Of a DNA stretch of 8,268 nucleotides, positions 1 through 6,704 are shown piece after piece. A model generated the notes under the pieces. That model searched no databases and had not been told where the DNA came from. It was given only the letters and a program-made list of their open reading frames with translations. Numbering within the stretch: position 1 is the stretch's first letter; each line of letters begins with the position of its first letter. Source of the stretch: Armatimonadetes bacterium UBA5419 (lineage in GTDB: Bacteria > Armatimonadota > UBA10988); the NCBI GenBank assembly GCA_002409445.1, contig DHNJ01000116.1:1-8268 (forward strand). Reading direction: 5' to 3'. The translations under genes were made by a program, and so were the position numbers.

Positions 1-2228
1 GCCAAATCCGCCCCCCGTACCTCCAAATCATCCCCGGGCTGCCGGGGATGGGTGGGACGCCGGCGGGGCTGTTGGGGCGCTGGGAGGCGGCGCGCGGGGC
101 GCGGCGGGCGGCGGATTTGGCGCCGTTGCGGGCGCGCTGGCCGCAGCTGATCTTCGCCACGCACGCGCCGCTGGGCGGCTCGCACTATGCCTACACCGAG
201 GCCCTCTCCGACGCGCAGGCCGAGCGCAACTTCGTGCCCGGCGGCGGGCTGTACCGGCTCGATGTGCGGACCGGTGGAGTGACGCCGCTGTTCGAGACGA
301 GCGAGGGCCAGGTGCGCGACGCGGACGTCTCGTTTGACGGACAGCGCGTGCTCTACAGCTACAAGGCCAGCGACCGCGGCGACGACTACCACCTCTGGGA
401 GCTCGACCTGGTCACCGGCGAGCGGCGCCAGATCACCTTCGGGCTGGGGGTCGCCGACTATGAGGGCGTCTACCTGCCCTCGGGCGACCTGCTGTTCAAC
501 AGCACGCGGTGTCAGCAGATTGTCGACTGCTGGTGGACCGAGGTCAGCAACCTGTACACCTGCCGCCCCGACGGCAGCGGGCTGCGGCGCCTGACCTACG
601 ACCAGGTCCACGACAACTACCCGACGCTGCTGGACGACGGACGGCTGGTCTACACGCGGTGGGACTACAACGACCGCGGCCAGATCTTCCCCCAGGGCCT
701 GTTCAGCATGTGGCCCGACGGCAGCGGGCAGAGCGCCTTCTACGGCAACAACTCCTGGTTCCCGACGACCCTGATCCACGCGCGCGGCATCCCCGGCACC
801 AACCGGCTGCTGGCGATCGCCACCGGCCACCACAGCTACCAGCCAGGCGAGCTGGTGCGGATCGACCCGTCGGCGGGGCGCGAGGAGAACCTCGGCGTCC
901 AGCTGCTGGCGCCGGTGCGCGAGACGCCGGCCGAGCGGATCGACGCCTATGGCCAGCAGGGGCCGATGTTCGCCTACCCGTACCCGCTGTCCGATGACGA
1001 GTTCCTGATCAGCTATCTGCCCGAGGGCTGGCGGCCGGGGGTGCATCCGGGCCACGAGACGGGCTTCGGGCTGTACTGGATGCGCGCGGACGGGCGGCGT
1101 GAGCTGCTGGCGCAGGACGTGCGGCAGTCGATCGGGCGGATGGTGCCGCTGGTGCCGCGCGACACGCCGCGGCCGGTGGCCAGCCGGCTCGATGCGCGGC
1201 GGGCGGACGGCGCGCTGTACATGCAGGACATCTACCAGGGCCCGGGCCTGGCGGGGCTGCCGCGCGGGTCGGTCGCGGCGCTGCGGGTGATCGGCCTGGA
1301 GTGGCGCGCGGCCGGTGTGGGCAGCAACTTCAACGGCGGCCCGGCGGGCGGGGCGCTGGTCAGCACACCGCCGGCGATCAGCCACGGCACCTGGGACGTG
1401 AAGCACGTGTTGGGCACGACGCCGGTCGAGGCCGACGGCTCGGCCTGGGTGCGGGTGCCCGCGCGCATGCCGCTGTACCTGCAGGCGCTCGACGAGCAGG
1501 GCCAGGCGCTGGCGACGATGCGCTCGTGGACCACGCTGATGCCCGGCGAAACCCAGAGTTGCGTCGGCTGCCACGAGTCGCCGAACACCGTGCCGCCGAA
1601 CCAGGGCCGCTCGCTGGCGACGATCGCGGGCGAGCGCGAGCTGGAGCCGTTCTACGGCCCGGCGCGGGGCTTCAGCTTCGCCCAGGAGATTCAGCCGATC
1701 CTCGACCGCCAGTGCGTCAGCTGTCACACCGACAGCGACCTCTCGGCGCCCGGCAGCCGCGCGGGCGCGCCGACGCCGGGGCCCGACCGCCGAGCCTTCA
1801 GCCTGCGGGGCCACCCGGTCCCCGACCCGCAGGCCAAGCGCTTCTGGTCCGAGTCCTACCTGGCGCTGACCGCCTCCGCCCGCGATGGCGAGACCGGCGG
1901 CTGGACGGGGCAGTCGGGGATCGTCGCCAACTGGCTGAACGTGCAGAGCGAGCCGAGCATGCTGCCGCCCGCGCAGGCGGGGGCGGTGGCCAGCCCGCTG
2001 CTGGCGATGCTCGACGCGGGGCACGAGGGCGTGCGGCTGACGCGCGAGGAGCGGGAGAAGATCGCCTGCTGGATCGACCTGCTGGTGCCGTTCTGTGGCG
2101 ATTACGCGGAGGCGGCCAACTGGACGCCGGAAGAGCACGCGCGGTACCAGGGCTGGCTGGACAAGCGGGCGCGGCTGGCGGCGCTCGAGGAGTACGCGGG
2201 CGGGGAGGGAGCAGGAGCGGATCATTAG
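1..2228 (+). CDS. HzsA-like exported protein with PD40/beta-propeller region, hydrazine synthase alpha middle-type domain and two CxxCH haem motifs (5' partial)
   Basis: The reading frame is open from base 3 to a TAG at 2226-2228 and continues past the left edge. The first ATG (base 48) has no convincing ribosome site and gives no signal peptide, which a c-type cytochrome needs, so the true start is probably upstream. Numbering from that ATG, residues about 33-330 have repeated TolB/PD40-like strands (SFDGQRVLYS, LDDGRLVYTRWDY) and the cysteine-bearing stretch STRCQQIVDCWW (C155, C161) then C172. Residues about 389-500 resemble the hydrazine synthase alpha middle domain. Haem c motifs CVGCH (505-509; bases 1560-1574) and CVSCH (556-560; bases 1713-1727) follow, then a C-terminal segment with CWIDLLVPFCGDY. 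True HzsA makes hydrazine in anammox bacteria, but related proteins of unknown function are common in non-anammox Planctomycetota-like genomes. I infer a periplasmic redox protein, not hydrazine synthase: no beta/gamma subunit is visible. The family call is fairly sure; the function is unknown. Confidence 0.85.
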   Translation, partial: QIRPPYLQIIPGLPGMGGTPAGLLGRWEAARGARRAADLAPLRARWPQLIFATHAPLGGSHYAYTEALSDAQAERNFVPGGGLYRLDVRTGGVTPLFETSEGQVRDADVSFDGQRVLYSYKASDRGDDYHLWELDLVTGERRQITFGLGVADYEGVYLPSGDLLFNSTRCQQIVDCWWTEVSNLYTCRPDGSGLRRLTYDQVHDNYPTLLDDGRLVYTRWDYNDRGQIFPQGLFSMWPDGSGQSAFYGNNSWFPTTLIHARGIPGTNRLLAIATGHHSYQPGELVRIDPSAGREENLGVQLLAPVRETPAERIDAYGQQGPMFAYPYPLSDDEFLISYLPEGWRPGVHPGHETGFGLYWMRADGRRELLAQDVRQSIGRMVPLVPRDTPRPVASRLDARRADGALYMQDIYQGPGLAGLPRGSVAALRVIGLEWRAAGVGSNFNGGPAGGALVSTPPAISHGTWDVKHVLGTTPVEADGSAWVRVPARMPLYLQALDEQGQALATMRSWTTLMPGETQSCVGCHESPNTVPPNQGRSLATIAGERELEPFYGPARGFSFAQEIQPILDRQCVSCHTDSDLSAPGSRAGAPTPGPDRRAFSLRGHPVPDPQAKRFWSESYLALTASARDGETGGWTGQSGIVANWLNVQSEPSMLPPAQAGAVASPLLAMLDAGHEGVRLTREEREKIACWIDLLVPFCGDYAEAANWTPEEHARYQGWLDKRARLAALEEYAGGEGAGADH

Positions 2229-2254
2229 TCGTCCTATTCCTCAGCGCGCGACAG

Positions 2255-2260
2255 TAGAAT
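2255..2260 (+). promoter_or_regulatory. possible internal promoter -10 element (TAGAAT) before the NIPSNAP gene
   Basis: TAGAAT matches the TATAAT consensus at five of six bases and lies in the most AT-rich part of the 54-nt gap after the HzsA-like gene. No good -35 hexamer is seen 16-18 nt upstream (TCCTAT at 2232-2237). A transcript starting about 7 nt downstream would keep the ribosome site at 2268-2273. It may supplement read-through from the upstream gene. Weak evidence. Confidence 0.3.
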
Positions 2261-2267
2261 TGTGCGT

Positions 2268-2273
2268 AGGGAG
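2268..2273 (+). promoter_or_regulatory. ribosome binding site of the NIPSNAP gene
   Basis: AGGGAG lies 9 nt before the ATG at 2283. It supports that ATG over the TTG immediately upstream at 2280, which would add one residue. Confidence 0.65.
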
Positions 2274-2282
2274 TAGGGATTG

Positions 2283-3068
2283 ATGGCTACACGACGAGGG
2301 TTTCTGCGCGGCTTGGGGTTGGGTGCGGTGGGGGTGGCGGCCTTGGGCGGGCAGAGCGCGCGGGCGCAGGCCGACCTGGCCGGGCGCGACCTCTACGAGC
2401 TGCGCCGCTACCACCTGCGCCGCGAGCATGTCGCGCAGTTTGACGCCTACCTGAGCGAGGCGCTGTTGCCCGCGCTGAAGGCACTGGGTGTGGGGCCGAT
2501 CGGTGTCTTCGCGCCGACCGACGACGTTGACCCGTACCGTCAGTTGGTGCTGACGCACACCTCGCCGGAGACCGTCGGCACGGCGGCGGCACTGGTGGCC
2601 AACCCGACCTTTGCCCAGGCCGCCGCGCCGTACCTCGACCTGCCGCCGGCGACTCCGCTGTACGAGCGCATCGACTCCTCGCTGCTGGTCGCCTTCGCTG
2701 GTTTCCCGCGGGTCCAGGCGCCGGACCTGGCGCGGCCGCGGCTGTTCGAGCTGCGCTGCTACGAGAGCCACAACGAGCGCTCGGCGGCGACCAAGATCCG
2801 CATGTTCGAGGAGGCCGAGATTGCCATCTTCGAGCGCACGGGCTTGCCGCCCGTCTTCTTTGGCCAGAGCCTGATCGGCAACGGGCTGCCCAACCTAACC
2901 TACCTGCTGGCCTTCGACGACCAGGAGGCGCGCCGCCGCGGCTGGGGCACGTTCATCGCTGATGCCGAGTGGAAGGAGCTGTCCGCGCGCCCCGAGTATG
3001 CCGACTCGGCGATCGTCTCGCGGATCACCTCCTGGGTCCTGAGCCCCGTCGCCGGCTCGGAACTCTAG
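2283..3068 (+). CDS. Tat-exported NIPSNAP family protein
   Basis: A 261-residue protein. The N-terminus carries a twin-arginine signal, TRRGFLRG (residues 3-10), a hydrophobic glycine/alanine core (11-22) and a likely cleavage site near SARAQA (25-30), so the folded protein should be exported by Tat. Two ferredoxin-like NIPSNAP repeats follow: one begins at LYELRRYHL (38-46) and the second at RLFELRCYES (153-162), ending near WKELSARPEY (230-239). NIPSNAP domains belong to the dimeric alpha/beta barrel group. Tat-exported double-NIPSNAP proteins are frequent in Planctomycetota-type genomes but have no established reaction there. The gene starts 54 nt after the HzsA-like gene and ends 3 nt before the glycosidase start codon, so co-expression with the glycosidase is very likely. 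The family call is firm. Ligand and activity are unknown; a small-molecule-binding or monooxygenase-like role is only a guess from the fold. Confidence 0.88.
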   Translation: MATRRGFLRGLGLGAVGVAALGGQSARAQADLAGRDLYELRRYHLRREHVAQFDAYLSEALLPALKALGVGPIGVFAPTDDVDPYRQLVLTHTSPETVGTAAALVANPTFAQAAAPYLDLPPATPLYERIDSSLLVAFAGFPRVQAPDLARPRLFELRCYESHNERSAATKIRMFEEAEIAIFERTGLPPVFFGQSLIGNGLPNLTYLLAFDDQEARRRGWGTFIADAEWKELSARPEYADSAIVSRITSWVLSPVAGSEL

Positions 3069-3071
3069 CCC

Positions 3072-5108
3072 GTGGTCGCCCTGCCGCTGCTGGCCGCGCT
3101 ACTGTGCGCGCCGCTGCACCGCGCGGAGATCGTCGCGCGGCATCCGCTGGCGGGCGGGCCGACGATGGTCTGGCCGATTGGCAACGGTGAGTTCTGCGTC
3201 GGCGTCGACGGCAGCGGCGCGCAGAACTTCGCCGGCAACACCATGGCCCACTGGGGCTGGCACTCGTTCCCGCTGCCTGACGGCCTGCGCGCCGCCGACC
3301 TGCCGCCCCAAGGCACCTACGCCGAGGGTCGGCCGACCGGCGGTGACGACTGGCCCGCGGGGCGCGACGCGGAGCGCGCCTGGCTCTTCGACAACCCGCA
3401 CCGCCTGCCGCTGGGCCGCCTGCGGCTGGTGCGGGCCGATGGCCAGCCGGTGAAGCTCGAGGCGTTGACCAACGCCAAGCGCCACCTCGATATGTGGCGC
3501 GGCTGGCATACGGCCAGCTACACCTTGGACGGCGAGCCGGTGGCGGTGACGACGGCGGTTCATGGCGAGCTGGACGCCGTCGGCCTGCGCGTGATCAGCC
3601 CGCTGGTCGGCCGCGGCGAGCTGCGCATCGAGTTGGACTGCCCGTACCCGACGCTGGACACCGGCGCGCAGACCGGCGACTTCGGCCGCGCGGGCGACCA
3701 CCGGACGCGCTGGTGGAGCCCGGGGCCCGGCCGCGGGCAGATGCAGCGTTTCGTCGACACCGCCCGATACAACATCGAACTCGGCTGGACGCCCAGCGCG
3801 ATCGTCCACCAGCACGCCCACCGGGTGACCGTGACCGGCCGCGGCGACAACACGCTCGAGCTCGTCGCCTGGTTCGGCCCCGGCCGCGGCCCGGCGAAGC
3901 TGCCCTCGGCCGAGGCGCTGATCACCTCCTCGGCGGCGCGCTGGGAGCAATACTGGCGCTCGGGCGGGGCGATCGACCTCTCGGGCAGCCGCGACCCGCG
4001 CTGGCGCGAGCTCGAGCGGCGGATCGTCCAGTCGCAGTACCAGCTCGGCTGCCAGTCGGCCGGCAGCTGGCCGCCGGCGGAGACGGGCCTGCTCGGGCTC
4101 GACCCGTGGCGCGGGCAGTTCCACGGCGAGATGATCTGGTGGCACCTGGCGCACTACGCGCTGTGGGACCGCTGGCCGCTGGCCGAGCGCGGGCTCGAGG
4201 CGTATCAGCGGTTCGTGCCGAGTGCGCGGGCGCTGGCCCAGCAGTTGGGGCTGAAGGGGCTGGTTTGGCCGAAGTCGGTCGGACCGGAGGGCCGCAGCGC
4301 GCCGTGGTTTGGCAACCAGGTGCTGATCTGGAAGCAGCCGCACCCGATCTTCTTCGCCGAGTTGGCCTGGCGTGACGAGCCGACGCGGGCGACCATGGAC
4401 CGCTGGTGGCCGATCGTCGAGGGCACGGCCGAGGCCATGGCCGATTACCCGCAGGCCGACGCGGCGGGCGTCTACCATCTGCGGCCGGCGATGCCGCCGA
4501 GCGAGCAGGGCATCACCTACGACACCGTCTTCGACCTGGCCTACTGGCGCTACGGGCTGGACCTGGCCCAGCAGTGGCGGCAGCGCCGCGGGCTGGAGCC
4601 GGAGCCGCACTGGCAGGCGGTGCGCGACGGTCTGGCGCCGTTGCCCCAGCTCGACGGTTACTACATCCACTCGCCCGAATGGACCAACACCTACACCGAA
4701 CGGAACTGGGAGCACCCGGACCCGGTCGGCGTGCTGGGCATGCTGCCGCTGGTCGACGGGGTGGACCCGGTGGTCGCGCGGCGCACGGTCGAGCGGATCA
4801 GCGCCGAATGGCAGTGGGACCGCTGCTGGGGCTGGGATTTCCCGTGGACGGCGATGGCCGCGGCGCGCGTCGGGCGGCCGGATCTGGCGGTCGAGTCGCT
4901 GCTACGCGAGTCGCCGCGCAACGCGTACGACGAACGCGGCATCAACGTCGGCGGCCCCTGCCCGTACCTGCCGGGCAACGGCGGGCTGCTGTACGCGGTG
5001 GCGATGATGTGCGCGGGCTGGGACGGCGGGCCGGGGGGCACGTCGCCGGGCTTCCCGCCGGCGCCCGAGTGGGTCGTGCGCTGGGAGGGGCTGCGGCCGG
5101 CGCCGTAG
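3072..5108 (+). CDS. predicted exported glycoside hydrolase of the six-hairpin (alpha/alpha)6 type
   Basis: A 678-residue protein starting at GTG 3072, the first possible start because a same-frame TAG ends the NIPSNAP gene at 3068. The N-terminus has a hydrophobic stretch (residues 2-12) that may be a signal peptide, although it lacks the usual early Lys/Arg. Residues about 22-290 look like a beta-rich domain (VWPIGNGEFCVGVDG, FAGNTMAHWGWHSFPLP), as precedes the helical barrel in GH65/GH95-like enzymes. Residues about 305-650 are helical and aromatic-rich, with FHGEMIWWH (350-358), a D484/D488 segment (ITYDTVFDLAYW), EWTNTYTERNWEHPD (536-550) and PYLPGNGGLL (631-640), patterns I associate with six-hairpin glycosidases. 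E353 and D484/D488 are candidate catalytic acids, but I cannot assign them. It would act outside the cytoplasm on a carbohydrate. Fold class is fairly likely, exact GH family uncertain, substrate unknown. Confidence 0.75.
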   Translation: MVALPLLAALLCAPLHRAEIVARHPLAGGPTMVWPIGNGEFCVGVDGSGAQNFAGNTMAHWGWHSFPLPDGLRAADLPPQGTYAEGRPTGGDDWPAGRDAERAWLFDNPHRLPLGRLRLVRADGQPVKLEALTNAKRHLDMWRGWHTASYTLDGEPVAVTTAVHGELDAVGLRVISPLVGRGELRIELDCPYPTLDTGAQTGDFGRAGDHRTRWWSPGPGRGQMQRFVDTARYNIELGWTPSAIVHQHAHRVTVTGRGDNTLELVAWFGPGRGPAKLPSAEALITSSAARWEQYWRSGGAIDLSGSRDPRWRELERRIVQSQYQLGCQSAGSWPPAETGLLGLDPWRGQFHGEMIWWHLAHYALWDRWPLAERGLEAYQRFVPSARALAQQLGLKGLVWPKSVGPEGRSAPWFGNQVLIWKQPHPIFFAELAWRDEPTRATMDRWWPIVEGTAEAMADYPQADAAGVYHLRPAMPPSEQGITYDTVFDLAYWRYGLDLAQQWRQRRGLEPEPHWQAVRDGLAPLPQLDGYYIHSPEWTNTYTERNWEHPDPVGVLGMLPLVDGVDPVVARRTVERISAEWQWDRCWGWDFPWTAMAAARVGRPDLAVESLLRESPRNAYDERGINVGGPCPYLPGNGGLLYAVAMMCAGWDGGPGGTSPGFPPAPEWVVRWEGLRPAP

Positions 5109-5110
5109 GC

Positions 5111-6469
5111 CTAGTGGCTGTCCTGCAGCTGGGTCTGGACGCGGTCCAGCGCGCCAGCGACGGTGGCGTCCGAGGTTGCCAGCAGGCCGCTGATCTTGGT
5201 GCAGGCGTGCATGACCGTCGAGTGGTCGCGGTTGAACAGCGCGCCGATCTCGACAAACGACATCTCGAGCAGCTCGCGGCAGAGGTACATCGCCGTCTGG
5301 CGGGCGATGACCAGGTCCTTGAGGCGCGACTTGCCGAGGATGTCGGCGGTCGGCTGGCGGAACTGCAGGCTGACCGCGTCGAGAATCGCCTCGGCGGTCA
5401 GCTCGGGGCCGACGGTGCGGACACTGTAGTCGCGCAGGCAGTCCTGGGCCAGGTCGAGGCTGATCTGCTTGTCCAGCAGCGAGGCGGTTGCTGCGACCTT
5501 GAGCAGGCTGCCCTCGAGCAGGCGCACGCTGTCGCGGACGGCGCGGGCGATGAACATCAGCACCTCGGCGGGCACCTCGAGGTCTTCGTCGGCCGCGCGG
5601 CGTTGGAGGATGGCCAGGCGCGTCTCCTCCTCGGGCTTGTTGATCTCGGCGATCAGGCCCCACTCGAACCGGCTGACCAGGCGGTCCTCGAGCTGGAGGT
5701 CCTTGGGCGGGCGGTCGGAGGAGAGGACGATCTGCTTCTGCCCGTCGTGGAGGGCGTTGAAGGTGTGGAAGAACTCGGCGGTGGTCGCGGTCGCGTCGCG
5801 GCCGGCGAGGAACTGCACGTCGTCGACCAGCCACATATCGACGAGGCGGTAGCGGCGGCGGAACTCGTCCTGGCGGTTTTCGCGGATGCTGGTCACGAAC
5901 TGGGTTAGGAAGGCCTCGCCGGAGATGTAGGCGACCTGCGCGGAGGGCCGCGCGGCGAGCATGGCCTGGCCCACGGCGTGCATCAGGTGGGTCTTGCCCA
6001 GGCCCACGCCGCCGTGGAGGAAGAGCGGGTTGTAGGTGTGCGCGGGCGACTTGACCACGGCCTCGCAGGCGGCCTGGGCGAAGCGGTTCGAGGGGCCGAC
6101 GACGAAGTTGTCGAAGGTGAACCGCGAGTTGAGCTGGAGCGGGACAAACCCGTCGCCGCCGCCGTTGCGGCCGTTAGCCGGGGCCGCCGCCTCGATCTCG
6201 GGCTCGGCGGGCCGAGGCGCCGTCTCGACTCGAAACTCAACTTGGACCGGTTGGCCGAGTCGAGCACCGAGTGCGTCAGCGATGGTCTTGGCGAACCGCG
6301 CGCTCATCAAGTCGCGGGCCAGCGGATTGGGCACGCCGATGATCGTCCGCTCGCCCTCGGTGCCCAGGGGCAGGAGGTCGTCGATCCACAGATCGAACGC
6401 AGGCCCGGGCGAGCGGCGGCGGAGATCGGCGACCGTCATGGTCCAGGCCTTATCGAGCGGAGTGGGCAT
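5111..6469 (-). CDS. dnaA: chromosomal replication initiator protein DnaA
   Basis: A 452-residue AAA+ ATPase that binds DnaA boxes and melts oriC. Domain I spans residues 1-80; W9 and W28 are spaced as W6 and W25 of E. coli DnaA, which supports the ATG at 6469. A Pro/Ala/Gly-rich linker (82-107) follows. The AAA+ core starts near RFTFDNFVVG (116-125), with Walker A GGVGLGKT (153-160), Walker B WLVDDVQF (213-220), sensor I SSDRP (250-254), arginine finger in LVSRFEWGL (R267) and sensor II VRLLEG (R316). Domain IV (about 360-450) ends with the DNA-binding signature NRDHSTVMHACTKI (413-426), where N replaces the GG common in other bacteria. An AGAGGA ribosome site lies 12 nt upstream of the ATG. 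No dnaN follows: the convergent glycosidase gene ends 2 nt beyond the dnaA stop. All key ATPase residues are present, so the protein should work. Confidence 0.97.
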   Translation of the reverse strand: MPTPLDKAWTMTVADLRRRSPGPAFDLWIDDLLPLGTEGERTIIGVPNPLARDLMSARFAKTIADALGARLGQPVQVEFRVETAPRPAEPEIEAAAPANGRNGGGDGFVPLQLNSRFTFDNFVVGPSNRFAQAACEAVVKSPAHTYNPLFLHGGVGLGKTHLMHAVGQAMLAARPSAQVAYISGEAFLTQFVTSIRENRQDEFRRRYRLVDMWLVDDVQFLAGRDATATTAEFFHTFNALHDGQKQIVLSSDRPPKDLQLEDRLVSRFEWGLIAEINKPEEETRLAILQRRAADEDLEVPAEVLMFIARAVRDSVRLLEGSLLKVAATASLLDKQISLDLAQDCLRDYSVRTVGPELTAEAILDAVSLQFRQPTADILGKSRLKDLVIARQTAMYLCRELLEMSFVEIGALFNRDHSTVMHACTKISGLLATSDATVAGALDRVQTQLQDSH

Positions 6470-6481
6470 GATAGCTAACAG

Positions 6482-6487
6482 TCCTCT
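6482..6487 (-). promoter_or_regulatory. ribosome binding site of dnaA
   Basis: Read on the minus strand the bases are AGAGGA, 12 nt before the ATG at 6469. The spacing is a little long. The reading frame is open up to 6577, so this site helps choose the start. An alternative ATG at 6439 has AAGG 8 nt upstream but would remove part of domain I. Confidence 0.5.
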
Positions 6488-6548
6488 AACGGCGCAGCAA
6501 CACAGGCGCAACGCGCGGGGCGCCAGACCGCGGTGGGGGTTGGCCGGT

Positions 6549-6577
6549 ATTATGGCACAGCGCTCCGGCCCGGGCAA
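6549..6577 (-). promoter_or_regulatory. dnaA promoter with extended -10
   Basis: On the minus strand, TTGCCC (6577-6572) is followed after 17 nt by CATAAT (6554-6549), preceded by TG plus one base (6557-6555), which makes an extended -10. The -35 matches four of six consensus bases and the -10 five of six. Transcription should begin near 6542, giving a leader of about 73 nt before dnaA. I see no DnaA box (TTATCCACA-like) here, so DnaA autoregulation is not supported by the sequence. Confidence 0.55.
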
Positions 6578-6692
6578 AACAACCGCCCCGATTCGGCCGC
6601 CACTCCGGCGCGGTCCGCGAGTCGAATCGCGGCCGCCCGATCCCCACCGAGTCGGCCCGCCCGCAGCGGTACCCGAACGCTCGTCTGTCTCC

Positions 6693-6698
6693 TATAAT
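6693..6698 (+). promoter_or_regulatory. perfect -10 element TATAAT of the Lon-like gene, implying a leaderless transcript
   Basis: TATAAT ends 6 nt before the ATG at 6705. RNA polymerase normally starts about 6-7 nt after the -10, so the first transcribed base should be at or next to the A of the ATG. No purine-rich ribosome site precedes that ATG, which agrees with a leaderless mRNA. No clear -35 is visible (6670-6675 reads TACCCG). Confidence 0.6.
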
Positions 6699-6704
6699 GG
6701 CGCC

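Noticed and set aside
1..2228. Evidence for anammox hydrazine synthesis
   Set aside because: Only a distant alpha-subunit-like protein is present, with differently spaced haems and no beta/gamma subunit, hydrazine dehydrogenase or nitrite reductase in view.
3099..4715. 538-codon minus-strand open frame inside the glycosidase gene
   Set aside because: Low-complexity Arg/Ala/Pro/Val-rich translation without recognisable domains; a shadow of the plus-strand gene.
5228..5252. Unusual DnaA signature with N in place of GG before RDHST
   Set aside because: A one-residue shorter form at this point is tolerated in the DnaA family, so it is natural variation and not damage.
4406..5908. 500-codon plus-strand open frame spanning the glycosidase end and antisense of dnaA
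   Set aside because: It crosses two real genes in other frames and has no domain; a GC-rich artefact.
6224..6264. 9-bp inverted repeat (CTCGACTCG / CGAGTCGAG) with a 23-nt spacer inside dnaA
   Set aside because: It lies in coding sequence, and repeats of this length are expected by chance several times in GC-rich DNA of this size.
6470..6577. 36-residue N-terminal extension of DnaA from an upstream start
   Set aside because: It would overlap the likely dnaA promoter, encodes an atypical CCC-containing segment, and the tryptophan spacing of domain I fits the ATG at 6469.
6589..6629. 7-bp inverted repeat CGATTCG / CGAATCG between dnaA and the Lon-like gene
   Set aside because: Long 27-nt spacer and short arms; too weak to call an operator without conservation data.
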